Positions 8,182-14,049 of a stretch of DNA of 29,900 nt are shown here, piece after piece. The notes below the pieces were generated by a model, which ran no database searches, was not told the origin of the DNA, and saw nothing but the letters and a program-made list of their open reading frames with translations. Made by a program: the position numbers and the translations under genes. Positions within the stretch are counted from its first letter, which is position 1. Each line of letters starts with the position of its first letter. The DNA is from a virus. The stretch spans positions 1-29,900 of IMG/VR virus record IMGVR_UViG_3300001680_000250; one strand, given 5' to 3'.

Positions 8182-8760
8182 CTATTGCCATTTAACACCA
8201 CCGTAAAATCCTTTTTGATCTATGGATTGACCGTTAGGTAGTTCATCGTTCCAACGTTCGCCATTTAGATAAGTCGTAGGATTAGGTATGTATCTCTTTT
8301 CAGTTTCAACAAAACGAACCTTACAATCTTTAGTAGCTGAGTCAGCGTTAATCTTGCTGAGTTTATTGAACGAAACTAAAGCACGCTTACGGTCAGTCTT
8401 CTTTGGATAGTTATTCCAAAACGTATCGAACGCTGCATTATCCTTTTCCTTATCTTTATCATTATCATTTACATTGTTAGCAAGCCCCTTGGCAACCCCC
8501 TTACTAACCCCCTTGCTAAGGGTGTCTTCATAGACTAGCTTTTGCTTAGAGCAGTAGCCATCAATAGATGAACGAAGAGAGTGTTTGATTGACAGCCAAA
8601 GCATTGATAACATCCTATCTTCAAACTTAACATCGTCAATGTGCTGCTCATAAAACATCACACTAAAGATAGCATTGTTGAATTCATAGAATTGCTTTTG
8701 ATCTAACTCCTTTGATACTTCGTAGAAGCTTGCATAATATTTCATTACCTTTTTATGCAT
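8182..8760 (-). CDS. Replication protein / putative helicase loader
   Basis: I use the ATG at 8760, which overlaps the upstream stop by eight bases; TTG at 8778 and ATG at 8745 are alternatives. The N-terminal ~75 residues (YASFYEVSKELDQKQFYEFN, then MLWLSIKHSLRSSIDGYCSK) resemble the DUF6291-type domain of phage replication proteins. A linker follows with repeats KGVSKGVAKGLANN and a charged Asn/Asp/Lys stretch. The C-terminus (FDTFWNNYPKKTDRKRAL, then PNPTTYLNGERWNDELP) is the ending commonly seen in phage initiator or loader proteins. Its place between the two halves of a DnaB-like helicase supports a loading role, which remains inference. Confidence 0.6.
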   Translation of the reverse strand: MHKKVMKYYASFYEVSKELDQKQFYEFNNAIFSVMFYEQHIDDVKFEDRMLSMLWLSIKHSLRSSIDGYCSKQKLVYEDTLSKGVSKGVAKGLANNVNDNDKDKEKDNAAFDTFWNNYPKKTDRKRALVSFNKLSKINADSATKDCKVRFVETEKRYIPNPTTYLNGERWNDELPNGQSIDQKGFYGGVKWQ

Positions 8761-9067
8761 TGCCAACCGCCCTGCCAATTAGCCAATCACACTTAATATC
8801 TATGTTAGTGGTTAAACACACGTTCATAATAGATAGTATGTGCTTGTTAAGGTCTATATCAGTCGATTCTAGGAGCTTTTCTAGGTTCAGCAAGCCAAAC
8901 TGTTGATTAGCAATCATTTGCCTGTATATCCCCTTGTGTAAATCGAACCTAAAGTCGGTAATTGCCAAGCCTTTGATTAAGATATTCCTCATGTCACCAT
9001 CTAACAAAGTAGCGCCAATAACATCTTGCTCATTCCATTGTTGGTTTTCGCTTTCACGTTGTTGCAT
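8753..9067 (-). CDS. Stand-alone DnaB N-terminal domain-like protein
   Basis: 104 residues with GGGGA six bases before the ATG. EQDVIGATLLDGDM, then ITDFRFDLHKGIYRQMIANQ and LLNLEKLLES, follow the DnaB N-terminal domain pattern E-Q-x-V-L-G-A-L-L-L-D ... D-F ... H-x-x-I-F-x-x-M ... D-x-x-x-L. In full DnaB this helical domain forms the collar of the hexamer and contacts the primase and loader. Here the protein stops after the domain, and the RecA-like helicase domain is two genes downstream. A complex of the two products is inference. The gene begins just after a terminator hairpin. Confidence 0.7.
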   Translation of the reverse strand: MQQRESENQQWNEQDVIGATLLDGDMRNILIKGLAITDFRFDLHKGIYRQMIANQQFGLLNLEKLLESTDIDLNKHILSIMNVCLTTNIDIKCDWLIGRAVGNA

Positions 9068-9081
9068 TTTTTATCCCCTGT

Positions 9082-9105
9082 AAAAAAGGGTGGTCTTAGC
9101 CACCC
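9082..9105 (-). terminator. Leftward intrinsic terminator inside the replication block
   Basis: On the minus strand GGGTGG (9105-9100), loop CTAAGA, CCACCC (9093-9088) and six T residues (9087-9082). It lies between the gene at 9115-9360 and the DnaB N-domain gene, whose ribosome site follows within about ten bases. Read-through or antitermination would gate expression of the helicase genes. Confidence 0.8.
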
Positions 9106-9114
9106 AAATGTATA

Positions 9115-9360
9115 TTAAATAGTCATCATCATTAGCCTGAACATCGGATCGTTTATAGGCTTGCTTGCATATATCCTATCCCGTGCCATCTTCTCAATGT
9201 TTGATGCAGTGTCAACTGACACAAAAATCCTAGCAGGGTCTGAATACTTGGTTAATCTGTATGAAGCTTGCTTTCTATTCATTCCCATTTTCTTCATTAG
9301 CTCAGGAACTGTCATAATAGTTCCATCATCTAACTTGTAATTCTTGTATGTTGTTGGCAC
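9115..9360 (-). CDS. Small HTH-like phage protein
   Basis: 81 residues starting at GTG that shares one base with the previous stop (TAGTG), so translation is probably coupled; there is no independent Shine-Dalgarno. YKLDDGTIMTVPELMKKMG followed by MNRKQASYRLTKYSDP resembles the small helix-turn-helix-like modules repeated in phage regulatory proteins (a DDGT strand, then a selector helix). The C-terminus is NDPMFRLMMMTI. DNA binding is plausible but not proven. Confidence 0.55.
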   Translation of the reverse strand: MPTTYKNYKLDDGTIMTVPELMKKMGMNRKQASYRLTKYSDPARIFVSVDTASNIEKMARDRIYASKPINDPMFRLMMMTI

Positions 9361-9614
9361 TAGAAAGGAATACTATCTTCAAAGCCATCATTAGATTCTG
9401 CAGAAGGTGTAGTAGCAGGTGCTGCTTCCTTAGGTTGAACCGAAAATGATAGGGCAGGTGCTTTAGGGTTAGCATCAGCTTTACGTTTCCAAGCTGATAC
9501 CCAAAACTCTTTGCCTTCAACGTTAATAGAACCTGTGAAGTCTGGATGATTAGGCGTTGTCTGTTTGTCGTTTTTCCAAATAGAACCGCGGTTAGTGTTG
9601 TCGTAGTCTGACAT
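9360..9614 (-). CDS. Single-stranded DNA-binding-like protein
   Basis: 84 residues with AGGAG seven bases before the ATG. The sequence NTNRGSIWKNDKQ, HPDFTGSINVEGKEFWVSAW and ALSFSVQPKE fits a small OB-like beta barrel found in many phages. The acidic tail ending GFEDSIPF closely resembles the DDDIPF tip that bacterial SSB uses to dock partner proteins. Placed downstream of the ERF annealing gene, it likely coats single-stranded DNA during phage replication or recombination. The tail is what I see; ssDNA binding is inferred. Confidence 0.65.
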   Translation of the reverse strand: MSDYDNTNRGSIWKNDKQTTPNHPDFTGSINVEGKEFWVSAWKRKADANPKAPALSFSVQPKEAAPATTPSAESNDGFEDSIPF

Positions 9615-9642
9615 ATTATTACTCCTGTTATTATAAAATTAA

Positions 9643-9761
9643 GTGTCACATTTACGTTGTGACGAACGTACTGTTCGTTAACTTGAGGACGGAGTAGGAA
9701 AAGGGAATGATAACCCTAGAACTCCACCCACTAGCCGTAGGTAGTAAACCTCTCTAGTTCT
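9643..9761 (-). other. Structured intergenic region with four consecutive inverted repeats
   Basis: Between the ERF and SSB-like genes there are four inverted repeats in a row: AGAACT/AGTTCT (9718-9723 with 9756-9761) enclosing CCACC/GGTAG (9724-9728 with 9740-9744), AGGG/CCCT (9702-9717), ACGAAC/GTTCGT (9662-9678) and GTCAC/GTGAC (9645-9663). There is no open frame of note. In the leftward transcript these would form a chain of hairpins ahead of the SSB-like gene. Confidence 0.4.
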
Positions 9762-10345
9762 TACATTCCATCTTTGTCGCTTGGCTCAAATAGCTGTGAA
9801 TAGTAATCACAAACTTGAACAAAGCCCTCATTTTTAGCAACATCATAAATATCAGATGCTGTGTCATAATCACCTTCTTTCTTGGCTTTGTCTAAGAGCT
9901 TCTTAGCGTTATTAATACGTTTGTTATGCAGTTGAGTAGCTGTTAATGGCTTCTCTTTACCTGCAGCAACATTGCCATCATCGTCTATGGCTTCCAGTCC
10001 AAACATACTAATCAAGCTGTAGCGACGGGCGTACGTTATAGCGCCACCGAATTTTTGCATATCAGCACTAGGAATGACTAAGTGCGTGTGAGATATAATC
10101 TTCTCTTCAGGATTGGAAACATTCACAATCTCTGTTGTTAGTACGTCTACACCATCATGTCTATTGGCATATTGTACATAGATTAAATTACACTCTACTA
10201 GAGCAGGTGCTAGTGAATCCATTACACCGTTAAGGTCTGCATAAGATGACTTAAAAAATGGGTTCTTAGCTGTCTTCTTAACAGCGCCAACCATTGCTCT
10301 CACCATTGACAGGCGTTCATAAATATTCAATGTTTTTGCTTCCAT
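9761..10345 (-). CDS. erf: ERF family single-strand annealing recombinase
   Basis: 194 residues, with GGGAG eight bases before the ATG and start bases shared with the previous stop (TAATG). KNPFFKSSYADLNGVMDSLAP and KFGGAITYARRYSLISMFGL are the two hallmark blocks of the ERF superfamily (P22 Erf type), ring-forming proteins that anneal complementary single strands. The C-terminal 60 residues are charged and helical and probably bind partners. With SSB-like and RusA-like genes in the same block it makes a phage recombination set that could circularise or concatenate the genome. Confidence 0.9.
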   Translation of the reverse strand: MEAKTLNIYERLSMVRAMVGAVKKTAKNPFFKSSYADLNGVMDSLAPALVECNLIYVQYANRHDGVDVLTTEIVNVSNPEEKIISHTHLVIPSADMQKFGGAITYARRYSLISMFGLEAIDDDGNVAAGKEKPLTATQLHNKRINNAKKLLDKAKKEGDYDTASDIYDVAKNEGFVQVCDYYSQLFEPSDKDGM

Positions 10346-10527
10346 TATTTGTCTCCCTTAAGAATTCGATCAAAGTCATCCTTTAGATCATCCATGATTT
10401 TTAACAACCTATCTTTTTCTCTCATTAGGTCTAAACATACCTTCCTACTAGCGGCAAGGTCTAAACTCATATTATCAACTAGCGCGTGTATTTCGTCTGC
10501 GTTTATCTTCTCAGTTGCGTGCTTCAT
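10345..10527 (-). CDS. Small coiled-coil protein
   Basis: I start it at 10527 because GGAG lies eight bases upstream and the ATG shares bases with the previous stop (TAATG); the ATG at 10551 precedes the ribosome site. The 60-residue product is almost all helix with heptad-like spacing (SRKVCLDLMREKDRLLKIMD). It is sandwiched by one-base overlaps between the HTH gene and erf, so it is probably translated in step with erf. No family recognised. Confidence 0.6.
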   Translation of the reverse strand: MKHATEKINADEIHALVDNMSLDLAASRKVCLDLMREKDRLLKIMDDLKDDFDRILKGDK

Positions 10528-10886
10528 TATTTTCTCCAAAAGAAAAGCCAATGTCTAGGCTTGTTATTAGTTATTAGCTCGTGTAACGCTTCATGTCTAG
10601 GTAAATCGTGTAACTTTGCATAATCCTTAACTAACTCATGATCTTCAACGAAAGCCGAGACTGATGTTGTTTCACGCTTAATAAAGTTTCTAGATTTAAC
10701 CCTAGGCTGTAATGACATATTTGCATAGTGTTTCTTTGGCTTTACATAAAGGTTATTAACAGCCCTATGAACAGCACTTCTACTTATTCCAGTCTTAACT
10801 GAAATTTGCTGATAAGTCCATCCCTCTGTATAAAGTTGCTTACACGTATGTTTTTCAGTCTTGCTTATTTTTCTACCAATTGGCAT
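10527..10886 (-). CDS. Helix-turn-helix DNA-binding protein
   Basis: The start at 10886 has AGGAGAG eight bases upstream; the ATG at 10901 lies upstream of that site. 119 residues. Residues 5-45 (KISKTEKHTCKQLYTEGW, then TYQQISVKTGISRSAVHRAVN) form a resolvase/transposase-type helix-turn-helix with the recognition helix around SRSAVHRAV. The rest is basic and Trp/His-rich at the C-terminus and contains no recombinase active site, so it is more likely a regulator or replication accessory than an enzyme. Confidence 0.65.
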   Translation of the reverse strand: MPIGRKISKTEKHTCKQLYTEGWTYQQISVKTGISRSAVHRAVNNLYVKPKKHYANMSLQPRVKSRNFIKRETTSVSAFVEDHELVKDYAKLHDLPRHEALHELITNNKPRHWLFFWRK

Positions 10887-10912
10887 TTTTACTCTCCTCA
10901 TTATTATTAAAA

Positions 10913-11047
10913 TTAATCATCATCTTCTTGCACTCCACAATGCTCTTTACAGTCTGAGCATAAGTCTGTGTATAGTATTGAAGCGCCACAGCAGTCTGAA
11001 ACATCCTCTGTGTATACTTCTTCATCCATGTCTTCAATGTCTCGCAT
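10913..11047 (-). CDS. 44-residue acidic Cys-rich (zinc-ribbon-like) protein
   Basis: Minus-strand ATG at 11047 with GGGG seven bases upstream, reading 44 codons to TAA. Cys residues at 19, 20, 30, 33 and 37 make CC...C-x-x-C-x-x-x-C (SDCCGAS, LCSDCKEHC), a pattern I know from small phage zinc-binding proteins. The ends are acidic (MRDIEDMDEE and QEDDD). It fills the otherwise empty 165 bases between the HTH gene and the gene at 11052-11243, in line with the close packing of this block. Confidence 0.65.
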   Translation of the reverse strand: MRDIEDMDEEVYTEDVSDCCGASILYTDLCSDCKEHCGVQEDDD

Positions 11048-11051
11048 TTAT

Positions 11052-11243
11052 CTACCCCTTTAAACTGTTAATAAAATCTTCTATCTGAGCAATTGGGTTA
11101 CCAAAAGCATCATCGAAATCCCTAGCGTATTCATCAGTCTTAAGATACTCAGCATAGCTTGAATGGTCAGGTTCTTTGTTTTCAGGTACTAAAGCACCCA
11201 CCTCCATTAACTCTATAACTACATCACCAATTCTAGAAATCAC
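11052..11243 (-). CDS. Small acidic hypothetical protein
   Basis: 63 residues from a GTG at 11243 that overlaps the stop of the 23-residue membrane gene by four bases (GTGA); AGGAGG lies only three bases upstream, so coupling to the preceding gene probably helps initiation. Acidic and helical, with NKEPDHSSYAEYLKTDEYAR and a C-terminal amphipathic helix. No family recognised. Confidence 0.5.
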   Translation of the reverse strand: MISRIGDVVIELMEVGALVPENKEPDHSSYAEYLKTDEYARDFDDAFGNPIAQIEDFINSLKG

Positions 11244-11311
11244 ACACCTCCTATTGAATAAACCAAAAACGCCACTGCTAGTATCACTAGACCGAAATAC
11301 ATCTCAAACAT
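11240..11311 (-). CDS. 23-residue single-span membrane microprotein
   Basis: ATG at 11311 with GGGAGG eight bases upstream, 23 codons and TGA. After MFEMYF the residues GLVILAVAFLVYSIGG form one hydrophobic span, nearly the whole protein. The gene overlaps its upstream neighbour by eight bases (ATGTTTGA) and its downstream neighbour by four (GTGA), which is strong positional evidence that it is translated. Function unknown; a membrane-acting phage peptide is the natural guess. Confidence 0.6.
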   Translation of the reverse strand: MFEMYFGLVILAVAFLVYSIGGV

Positions 11312-11549
11312 CTTGTATACCCTCCCAATTAACTTTGCGAGTACGCTTATCAACTATCTTATAGACAGGGTTATCTTTGCCTGTAATGAATTTTGCCATC
11401 GAAGCTACGTGCTTCATGCTCGGACACCTTTGTAACTTCACATCAAAGAATTTCAAGGCAGATGTTAACCCAGAGAAGTCAAATTTTTGATCGTCTAGCT
11501 GTATGATTTTCTCAACTTGTGCGTAGTTATCTTTAACTTTTAGAGTCAT
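11304..11549 (-). CDS. Small basic hypothetical protein
   Basis: 81 residues. The ATG overlaps the previous stop by four bases (ATGA, 11549-11546), so translation is coupled. It begins with a beta-like LKVKDNYAQVEKII and has a basic C-terminal half (PVYKIVDKRTRKVNWEG). No recognised domain. Member of the leftward early operon. Confidence 0.5.
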   Translation of the reverse strand: MTLKVKDNYAQVEKIIQLDDQKFDFSGLTSALKFFDVKLQRCPSMKHVASMAKFITGKDNPVYKIVDKRTRKVNWEGIQDV

Positions 11550-11860
11550 AGCTTACAACCCCATGCATCCAATAGATAATCGTTATAGACCTCTAGAAAA
11601 TTATAAATAATTTCATGCCCATCATAGTCTGTGTAACTGTAGCCCTGTACAAGGTCGCGAAGTTCTGATTTTTTGCTTGCGATAAATTCGATATCATTCC
11701 ACTCGCATACAACTGTATCTGTATCTTGCGGTAGCAGGTGTTCAAACTCACGTTCAATACAACCCGTGTCATCGAACATTTCACCCTTAGCATCTTCGTA
11801 ATTTGACTCGTACCTTGTTTGAAACGCATCGCTCTCAGCGAAATTCTCTGATTCTTTCAT
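11546..11860 (-). CDS. Acidic hypothetical early protein
   Basis: 104 residues with AAGGA ten bases before the ATG. It is strongly acidic with many aromatic residues (YSYTDYDGHEIIYNFLEVYN). It is preceded by the AACTAAAAC leader (11886-11878) and by a cluster of AGTGTA half-sites (11896-11924), so it may head its own transcript with the four genes downstream. Acidic early phage proteins sometimes mimic DNA or inhibit host proteins; nothing here proves that. Confidence 0.5.
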   Translation of the reverse strand: MKESENFAESDAFQTRYESNYEDAKGEMFDDTGCIEREFEHLLPQDTDTVVCEWNDIEFIASKKSELRDLVQGYSYTDYDGHEIIYNFLEVYNDYLLDAWGCKL

Positions 11861-11895
11861 GTTGTTTATCCTTTTTTGTTTTAGTTAACTCATGA

Positions 11896-11924
11896 TACAC
11901 TAAGTGTAGTCAAAGTGTAGTGTA
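11896..11924. promoter_or_regulatory. Operator-like cluster of AGTGTA half-sites
   Basis: TACACT-A-AGTGTA is a perfect inverted repeat at 11896-11908; further AGTGTA copies lie at 11914-11919 and 11919-11924. AAGTGTAG repeats with an 11-base period (11902, 11913). On the minus strand GTGTATCAT here is a possible -10 region, followed by the AACTAAAAC leader and the gene at 11860. Confidence 0.45.
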
Positions 11925-11933
11925 TGGATTAAA

Positions 11934-12200
11934 TTAATCTATAATTAACCAACCTAGCCCATCTTTCTTTAAGTCGATACGGTTGCATTCTTGCTGATAA
12001 AGTAAGTACGTAGCCATCTTTTTATTTTCATCTGCAAGCATATCTCGCTCTTCTCGAAGTCCATCTAATTCAATATTTTCATCTCTCAAGGTTGCATTTG
12101 CACACTGTTCATCGTCCAAGTCTTTATCTAGTCGATCGATTAGCTTACGCATTCCGCTTAACTTAACGTCTAATGCTTCGTAAATTTCAGATAAGTCCAT
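11934..12200 (-). CDS. Small coiled-coil protein
   Basis: 88 residues with GAGG eight bases before the ATG. Nearly all helical with heptad spacing (KLIDRLDKDLDDEQ, then LDGLREERDMLADENKKM), ending in a hydrophobic GLGWLIID. It follows the winged-helix gene by two bases. No family recognised; oligomeric partner or adaptor is the best guess. Confidence 0.55.
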   Translation of the reverse strand: MDLSEIYEALDVKLSGMRKLIDRLDKDLDDEQCANATLRDENIELDGLREERDMLADENKKMATYLLYQQECNRIDLKKDGLGWLIID

Positions 12201-12202
12201 TA

Positions 12203-12508
12203 TTAATCCTCAAAGTTAACAGACAATAAGCGCTCACGTCTATCAGTTTCTGAAGTGGTTGCTTTAATCAAACCATCAGACATCAAGGTAACTATTGAGC
12301 GTTTCACCGTTGATAGGGCTACATCATCTCTAAAGTAAGGGTGAGCTAATATACCCTGAATGGTAACACCGTCATGGTGAGCGATTAATGTCAATATCGC
12401 AAAGTTTGTTTCACTTAAAGGCTTGCCATTTTTAGTTACGATAGAATCCCTAACACTTCTATTTATACAAAGTTTCTGCCAAGCTTTTTTCATTTCATAT
12501 GAGTTCAT
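12203..12508 (-). CDS. Winged-helix (MarR-like) regulator
   Basis: 101 residues with AAGGA before the ATG. Residues 32-98 (ETNFAILTLIAHHDGVTIQG, then LSTVKRSIVTLMSDGLIKAT and TDRRERLLSV) show helix, recognition helix and a basic wing, as in MarR-type winged-helix proteins. It is the first gene of the leftward block, directly behind a good promoter, which suits an early regulator. It could act on its own promoter or on the divergent cassette; neither is shown. Confidence 0.65.
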   Translation of the reverse strand: MNSYEMKKAWQKLCINRSVRDSIVTKNGKPLSETNFAILTLIAHHDGVTIQGILAHPYFRDDVALSTVKRSIVTLMSDGLIKATTSETDRRERLLSVNFED

Positions 12509-12569
12509 TTTATTTTTCCTTATTATTATTGTTTTAGTTGTTAACCGATTGCGTTACTCGATTGGGGTC

Positions 12570-12597
12570 ATTATACATAGGTTTAAATGGATTGCAA
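12570..12597 (-). promoter_or_regulatory. Leftward early promoter
   Basis: On the minus strand TTGCAA (12597-12592), a 16-base spacer and TATAAT (12575-12570). It reads into the AACTAAAAC leader and the winged-helix gene, and probably drives the whole leftward block. Confidence 0.65.
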
Positions 12598-12861
12598 CCC
12601 CCTATTTATCAAATAGTTTAAAATAAGCCCTAAGTCATTGATAGTTATAGAGAAAATAATTTTTAAATAAATATGATTAACCCGTTAAAGCGATTAGGCT
12701 ATTAAGCCTTAAGCAGTGGGGCTTGTGAAGCACACTATATATATACATTTCAAAAATGTAATTTAAAATTAATTCTATTTTTTTAATATACATAAAAAGC
12801 AGCACTCAAAACATATATTTATTTTATTTGATAAATACTTTCAAAGGTTCTTTTTTATCTA

Positions 12862-12867
12862 TATAAT
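12862..12867 (+). promoter_or_regulatory. -10 box of the rightward GP88 cassette
   Basis: TATAAT, with only a weak -35 (TTTCAA 17 bases upstream). It stands six bases before the AACTAAAAC element (12874-12882) and 40 bases before the gene at 12902. Confidence 0.5.
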
Positions 12868-12873
12868 AGCACC

Positions 12874-12882
12874 AACTAAAAC
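12874..12882 (+). repeat. AACTAAAAC leader element, one of five copies
   Basis: The nonamer AACTAAAAC precedes the ribosome site of five genes: here for 12902, and on the minus strand at 6514-6506, 11886-11878, 12539-12531 and 14451-14443. The distance to the start codon is 13 to 22 bases. Three copies continue as AACTAAAACAAAA before AGGA. Confidence 0.6.
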
Positions 12883-12901
12883 AAAAAAGGATAAGCAACA
12901 A

Positions 12902-13111
12902 ATGAGAAAATTAAGCAAAAAACAAAAAGCCCTAATTACTGATAATGTAATTATTAATCATGCACGGGATAAACGAGCGTTTTTTATAGTAGCTGATACA
13001 CTACAAAATTATGATGCTATTAATAACGTAAACATTTACGAAAATTTAGATGCTGATATTGAGCGTTTTTATAATGATCAAATGGTTAAGGCGGTTCTAA
13101 ATGCTAATTAA
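12902..13111 (+). CDS. Small basic hypothetical protein
   Basis: 69 residues preceded by AAAAAAGGAT about ten bases upstream. N-terminus basic (MRKLSKKQKAL), remainder helical with Asn and Asp (AINNVNIYENLDADIERFYN). No family recognised. First of three rightward genes and overlaps the GP88-like gene by 11 bases, so the two are likely linked in function or translation. Confidence 0.55.
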   Translation: MRKLSKKQKALITDNVIINHARDKRAFFIVADTLQNYDAINNVNIYENLDADIERFYNDQMVKAVLNAN

Positions 13112-13778
13112 TAATCTAATTGCACCACGTAAAAGAATGACTGATAGTAATATCAAAGTTAAGGCGTATCTGTTTAGCATGCCACCGAAAAAAAGCTGTT
13201 TAAATCATATGAGCTGTTTTGTGTCATGTTATGCAAATAAATCTTATATACAATATCCGAACGTGCAAAACCTTTGGGATGATAATTTTCATCTTGCACA
13301 AAATGATCTTGATCAATTATATTTTGACTTAAAAAGCCAATGTATAACGATATCAAAACAGACAAAACACAAACGCGTTATTAGAATACATCAATCAGGG
13401 GATTTTATAAGCCCTGAATATGTTTACCTATGGCTTAAGCTTGCTAATGAGTTTGATAATATTTTATTCTATGGGTATACAAAAGTTTTAAATGAAACGC
13501 CCGCCCTTTTTGGTGCAATTACAGAACTAAACACGCTTAAAAATGTAAACATTATCAGTAGTTTAATAGGTAACACGCAAAAGAAAAACTACGGATCAAA
13601 ACAATACGCGTTGCGAGTTGCAAAAGAAACGGGCGCGAAACTTTGCCCCGTAAATGCTGATAATGATAATCAGAATATACATTGTGGATTGTCTAGGGAT
13701 GCACGATATAACAAAACAAACGCGACTTATTGTGATCATTGCATGATTAATAATAAAGTTGTATTTATTCAGCATTAA
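13101..13778 (+). CDS. GP88-like Cys-rich phage protein
   Basis: 225 residues with AAGGCGG seven bases upstream. YLFSMPPKKSCLNHMSCFVS then CYAN (Cys 33, 39 and 43), RIHQSGDFISPEYVYLWLKL and ILFYGYTKVLNETP, and a C-terminal CPV...HCG...CDHC cluster. This order (N-terminal Cys group, H-x-S-G-D-F-x-S-x-E-Y, F-x-x-Y-T-K, C-terminal Cys group) matches what I recall of the phage 'gene product 88' family, whose molecular role I do not know to be established. The clustered Cys suggest a metal or iron-sulfur site. It runs against both flanking operons. Confidence 0.6.
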   Translation: MLINNLIAPRKRMTDSNIKVKAYLFSMPPKKSCLNHMSCFVSCYANKSYIQYPNVQNLWDDNFHLAQNDLDQLYFDLKSQCITISKQTKHKRVIRIHQSGDFISPEYVYLWLKLANEFDNILFYGYTKVLNETPALFGAITELNTLKNVNIISSLIGNTQKKNYGSKQYALRVAKETGAKLCPVNADNDNQNIHCGLSRDARYNKTNATYCDHCMINNKVVFIQH

Positions 13779-13789
13779 GGGGCTAACTA

Positions 13790-13987
13790 ATGACTAATGA
13801 ACAGTTTAAAAAATGCACTGATAATTATATATATATGCTGGTGCATGATGCATCCTTTAATGAGAAACGCCAGCGCCAGCAATTGGCAATTATTACAGGC
13901 TTAACAGGCGCAAGCCTTGACAATCTTTACAAGTCCATAGGCGAAGCAATACACCGCCCAGAACGAACAAACAGCACCAGAATTTAA
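13790..13987 (+). CDS. Small hypothetical protein
   Basis: 65 residues with AAGGGG about eight bases before the ATG. The N-terminal half is polar and helical (TNEQFKKCTDNYIYMLVHD) and the C-terminal half basic (IHRPERTNSTRI). QQLAIITGLTGASLDNLYKS could be a helix-turn-helix-like segment, but I cannot assign it. Last gene of the rightward cassette; the convergent leftward terminator follows within ten bases. Confidence 0.5.
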   Translation: MTNEQFKKCTDNYIYMLVHDASFNEKRQRQQLAIITGLTGASLDNLYKSIGEAIHRPERTNSTRI

Positions 13988-13992
13988 GCAAT

Positions 13993-14016
13993 AAAAAAGC
14001 CCCTTAATTGGGGCTT
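13993..14016 (-). terminator. Leftward terminator between convergent units
   Basis: AAGCCCC (13997-14003), loop TTAATT and GGGGCTT (14010-14016) make a 7-base stem. On the minus strand it is followed by TTTTTT (13998-13993), so it ends the leftward pair 14426-14050. The plus side lacks a T run, so rightward termination would be weak. Confidence 0.75.
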
Positions 14017-14049
14017 AGTGTTAACGATCGTTTTAAGTGTTAGTTATTT

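Larger units (their letters stand above)
12509..12901. other. Divergent intergenic region (393 bases)
   Basis: Very AT-rich. It holds a leftward promoter (12570-12597), a rightward -10 box (12862-12867), AACTAAAAC elements facing both ways (12531-12539 minus, 12874-12882 plus), a perfect inverted repeat TACATTT-CAA-AAATGTA (12744-12760), and small GC-rich inverted repeats around 12694-12732. I see no gene in it. An operator or origin role is possible. Confidence 0.5.

Noticed and set aside
9326-9649. A 107-residue minus-strand frame overlapping the SSB-like gene
   Set aside because: It is an out-of-phase reading over the SSB-like gene, which has a proper ribosome site and a recognisable tail.
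12509-12901. Replication origin in the divergent AT-rich region
   Set aside because: AT-richness and a few small inverted repeats are present, but no iterons or DnaA-box array; promoters explain most of what is seen. Kept only as a possibility in the feature text.
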